This document shows, one piece after another, positions 5,741 through 5,977 of a DNA stretch of 5,977 nt. How positions within the stretch are numbered: the stretch's first letter is position 1; each line of letters opens with the position of its first letter. A program made the position numbers and the translations under genes. This stretch comes from CAMEON01 sp045643785 (GTDB lineage Bacteria > Bacillota > Clostridia > Oscillospirales > CAG-272): the NCBI GenBank assembly GCA_045643785.1, contig JAZRFR010000025.1, positions 1-5,977 on the forward strand, written 5' to 3'. The notes below the pieces were generated by a model. That model saw nothing but the letters and a program-made list of their open reading frames with translations, did not search any database and was not told the origin of the DNA.

Positions 5741-5977
5741 ATGAAAAAATTGATCACTCTCATGTTGAGCGCCATTCTCCTGGCCGGTCTTGTCCTCCTC
5801 CTGTTCTCCTGCTCGGATGACTCCCGCCTGAACCGTATGGACGAGGCCGAGCGCGCCGTGGCCTTCTACGAGATGGTGGAGGAAAACGGCAACAAGGCGA
5901 CCTCCCTCTCGGTGGAGCAGAAGCTGTACTTGAAGATGGATATCGGTGACGTGGCCTACGAGCAGCTCAACGAGGGT
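5741..5977 (+). CDS. Putative lipoprotein, 5' part only, paralogue of the preceding gene
   Basis: Seventy-nine codons are visible and the frame is still open at the window edge, so the gene is partial. It starts with a lipoprotein signal peptide (MKKLITLMLSAILLAGLVLL) and a lipobox LFSC with Cys24. MDEAERAVAFYEMV (33-46) matches MDEESRAYALYENM of the upstream protein at the same distance after the cysteine, and an SVxx stretch follows in both, so the two are tandem paralogues that have diverged strongly. The start is supported by AAAGGG (5726-5731) 9 bases before the ATG. No terminator and no clear promoter were seen in the 45-base gap. Function unknown; a surface-exposed, membrane-anchored location is expected. 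Confidence 0.8.
   Translation, partial: MKKLITLMLSAILLAGLVLLLFSCSDDSRLNRMDEAERAVAFYEMVEENGNKATSLSVEQKLYLKMDIGDVAYEQLNEG

Overview
The window looks like a piece of a Clostridia (Firmicutes) chromosome, probably from a gut lineage near the Oscillospiraceae. The clues are consensus sigma-A promoters with short leaders, AAGGAG/GGAGG ribosome binding sites, small lipoproteins, G+C-rich genes between A+T-rich spacers, and a RAYT-type transposase remnant. This placement is an inference, because no rRNA or marker gene is present. Standard genetic code fits: three intact genes end in TGA.

Layout. 1-231: intergenic, with two strong back-to-back hairpins (19-53 and 66-97) and a sigma-A promoter (171-199). 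232-1509 (+): PlsC-type acyltransferase with an extra zinc ribbon and C-terminal extension. 1517-1552: a hairpin that could terminate transcription from both sides. 1555-2118 (-): a RAYT/IS200-like Y1 transposase pseudogene with two in-frame stops (TAG 1794-1792, TGA 1692-1690). It carries two inverted copies of a 27-bp REP-like element (1811-1837, 1975-2001). 2131-3087 (-): membrane-anchored alpha/beta hydrolase. 3089-3922 (-): ComEC-like metallo-beta-lactamase-fold hydrolase. The last two form a tightly coupled operon driven by a textbook promoter (TTGACA-17-TATAAT, 3979-3951). 3923-4222: intergenic region with divergent promoters and palindromes. 4223-5695 (+) and 5741-end (+): two tandem, distantly paralogous lipoproteins of unknown function, the second cut by the window edge.

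How the genes relate. The acyltransferase is a stand-alone lipid-synthesis gene. The MBL and alpha/beta hydrolase genes are almost certainly co-transcribed and translationally coupled; their substrates are not evident. The RAYT remnant sits 12 bp after the hydrolase stop codon, so it occupies the 3' end of that operon. The lipoprotein pair looks like an envelope gene cluster that continues to the right.

The most interesting signal is the RAYT remnant. Its two REP-like copies (GTAG followed by a GGACAG/CTGTCC stem) lie inside the transposase reading frame rather than beside it. They fall in two variable loops of the protein and are read through without stops in both orientations.
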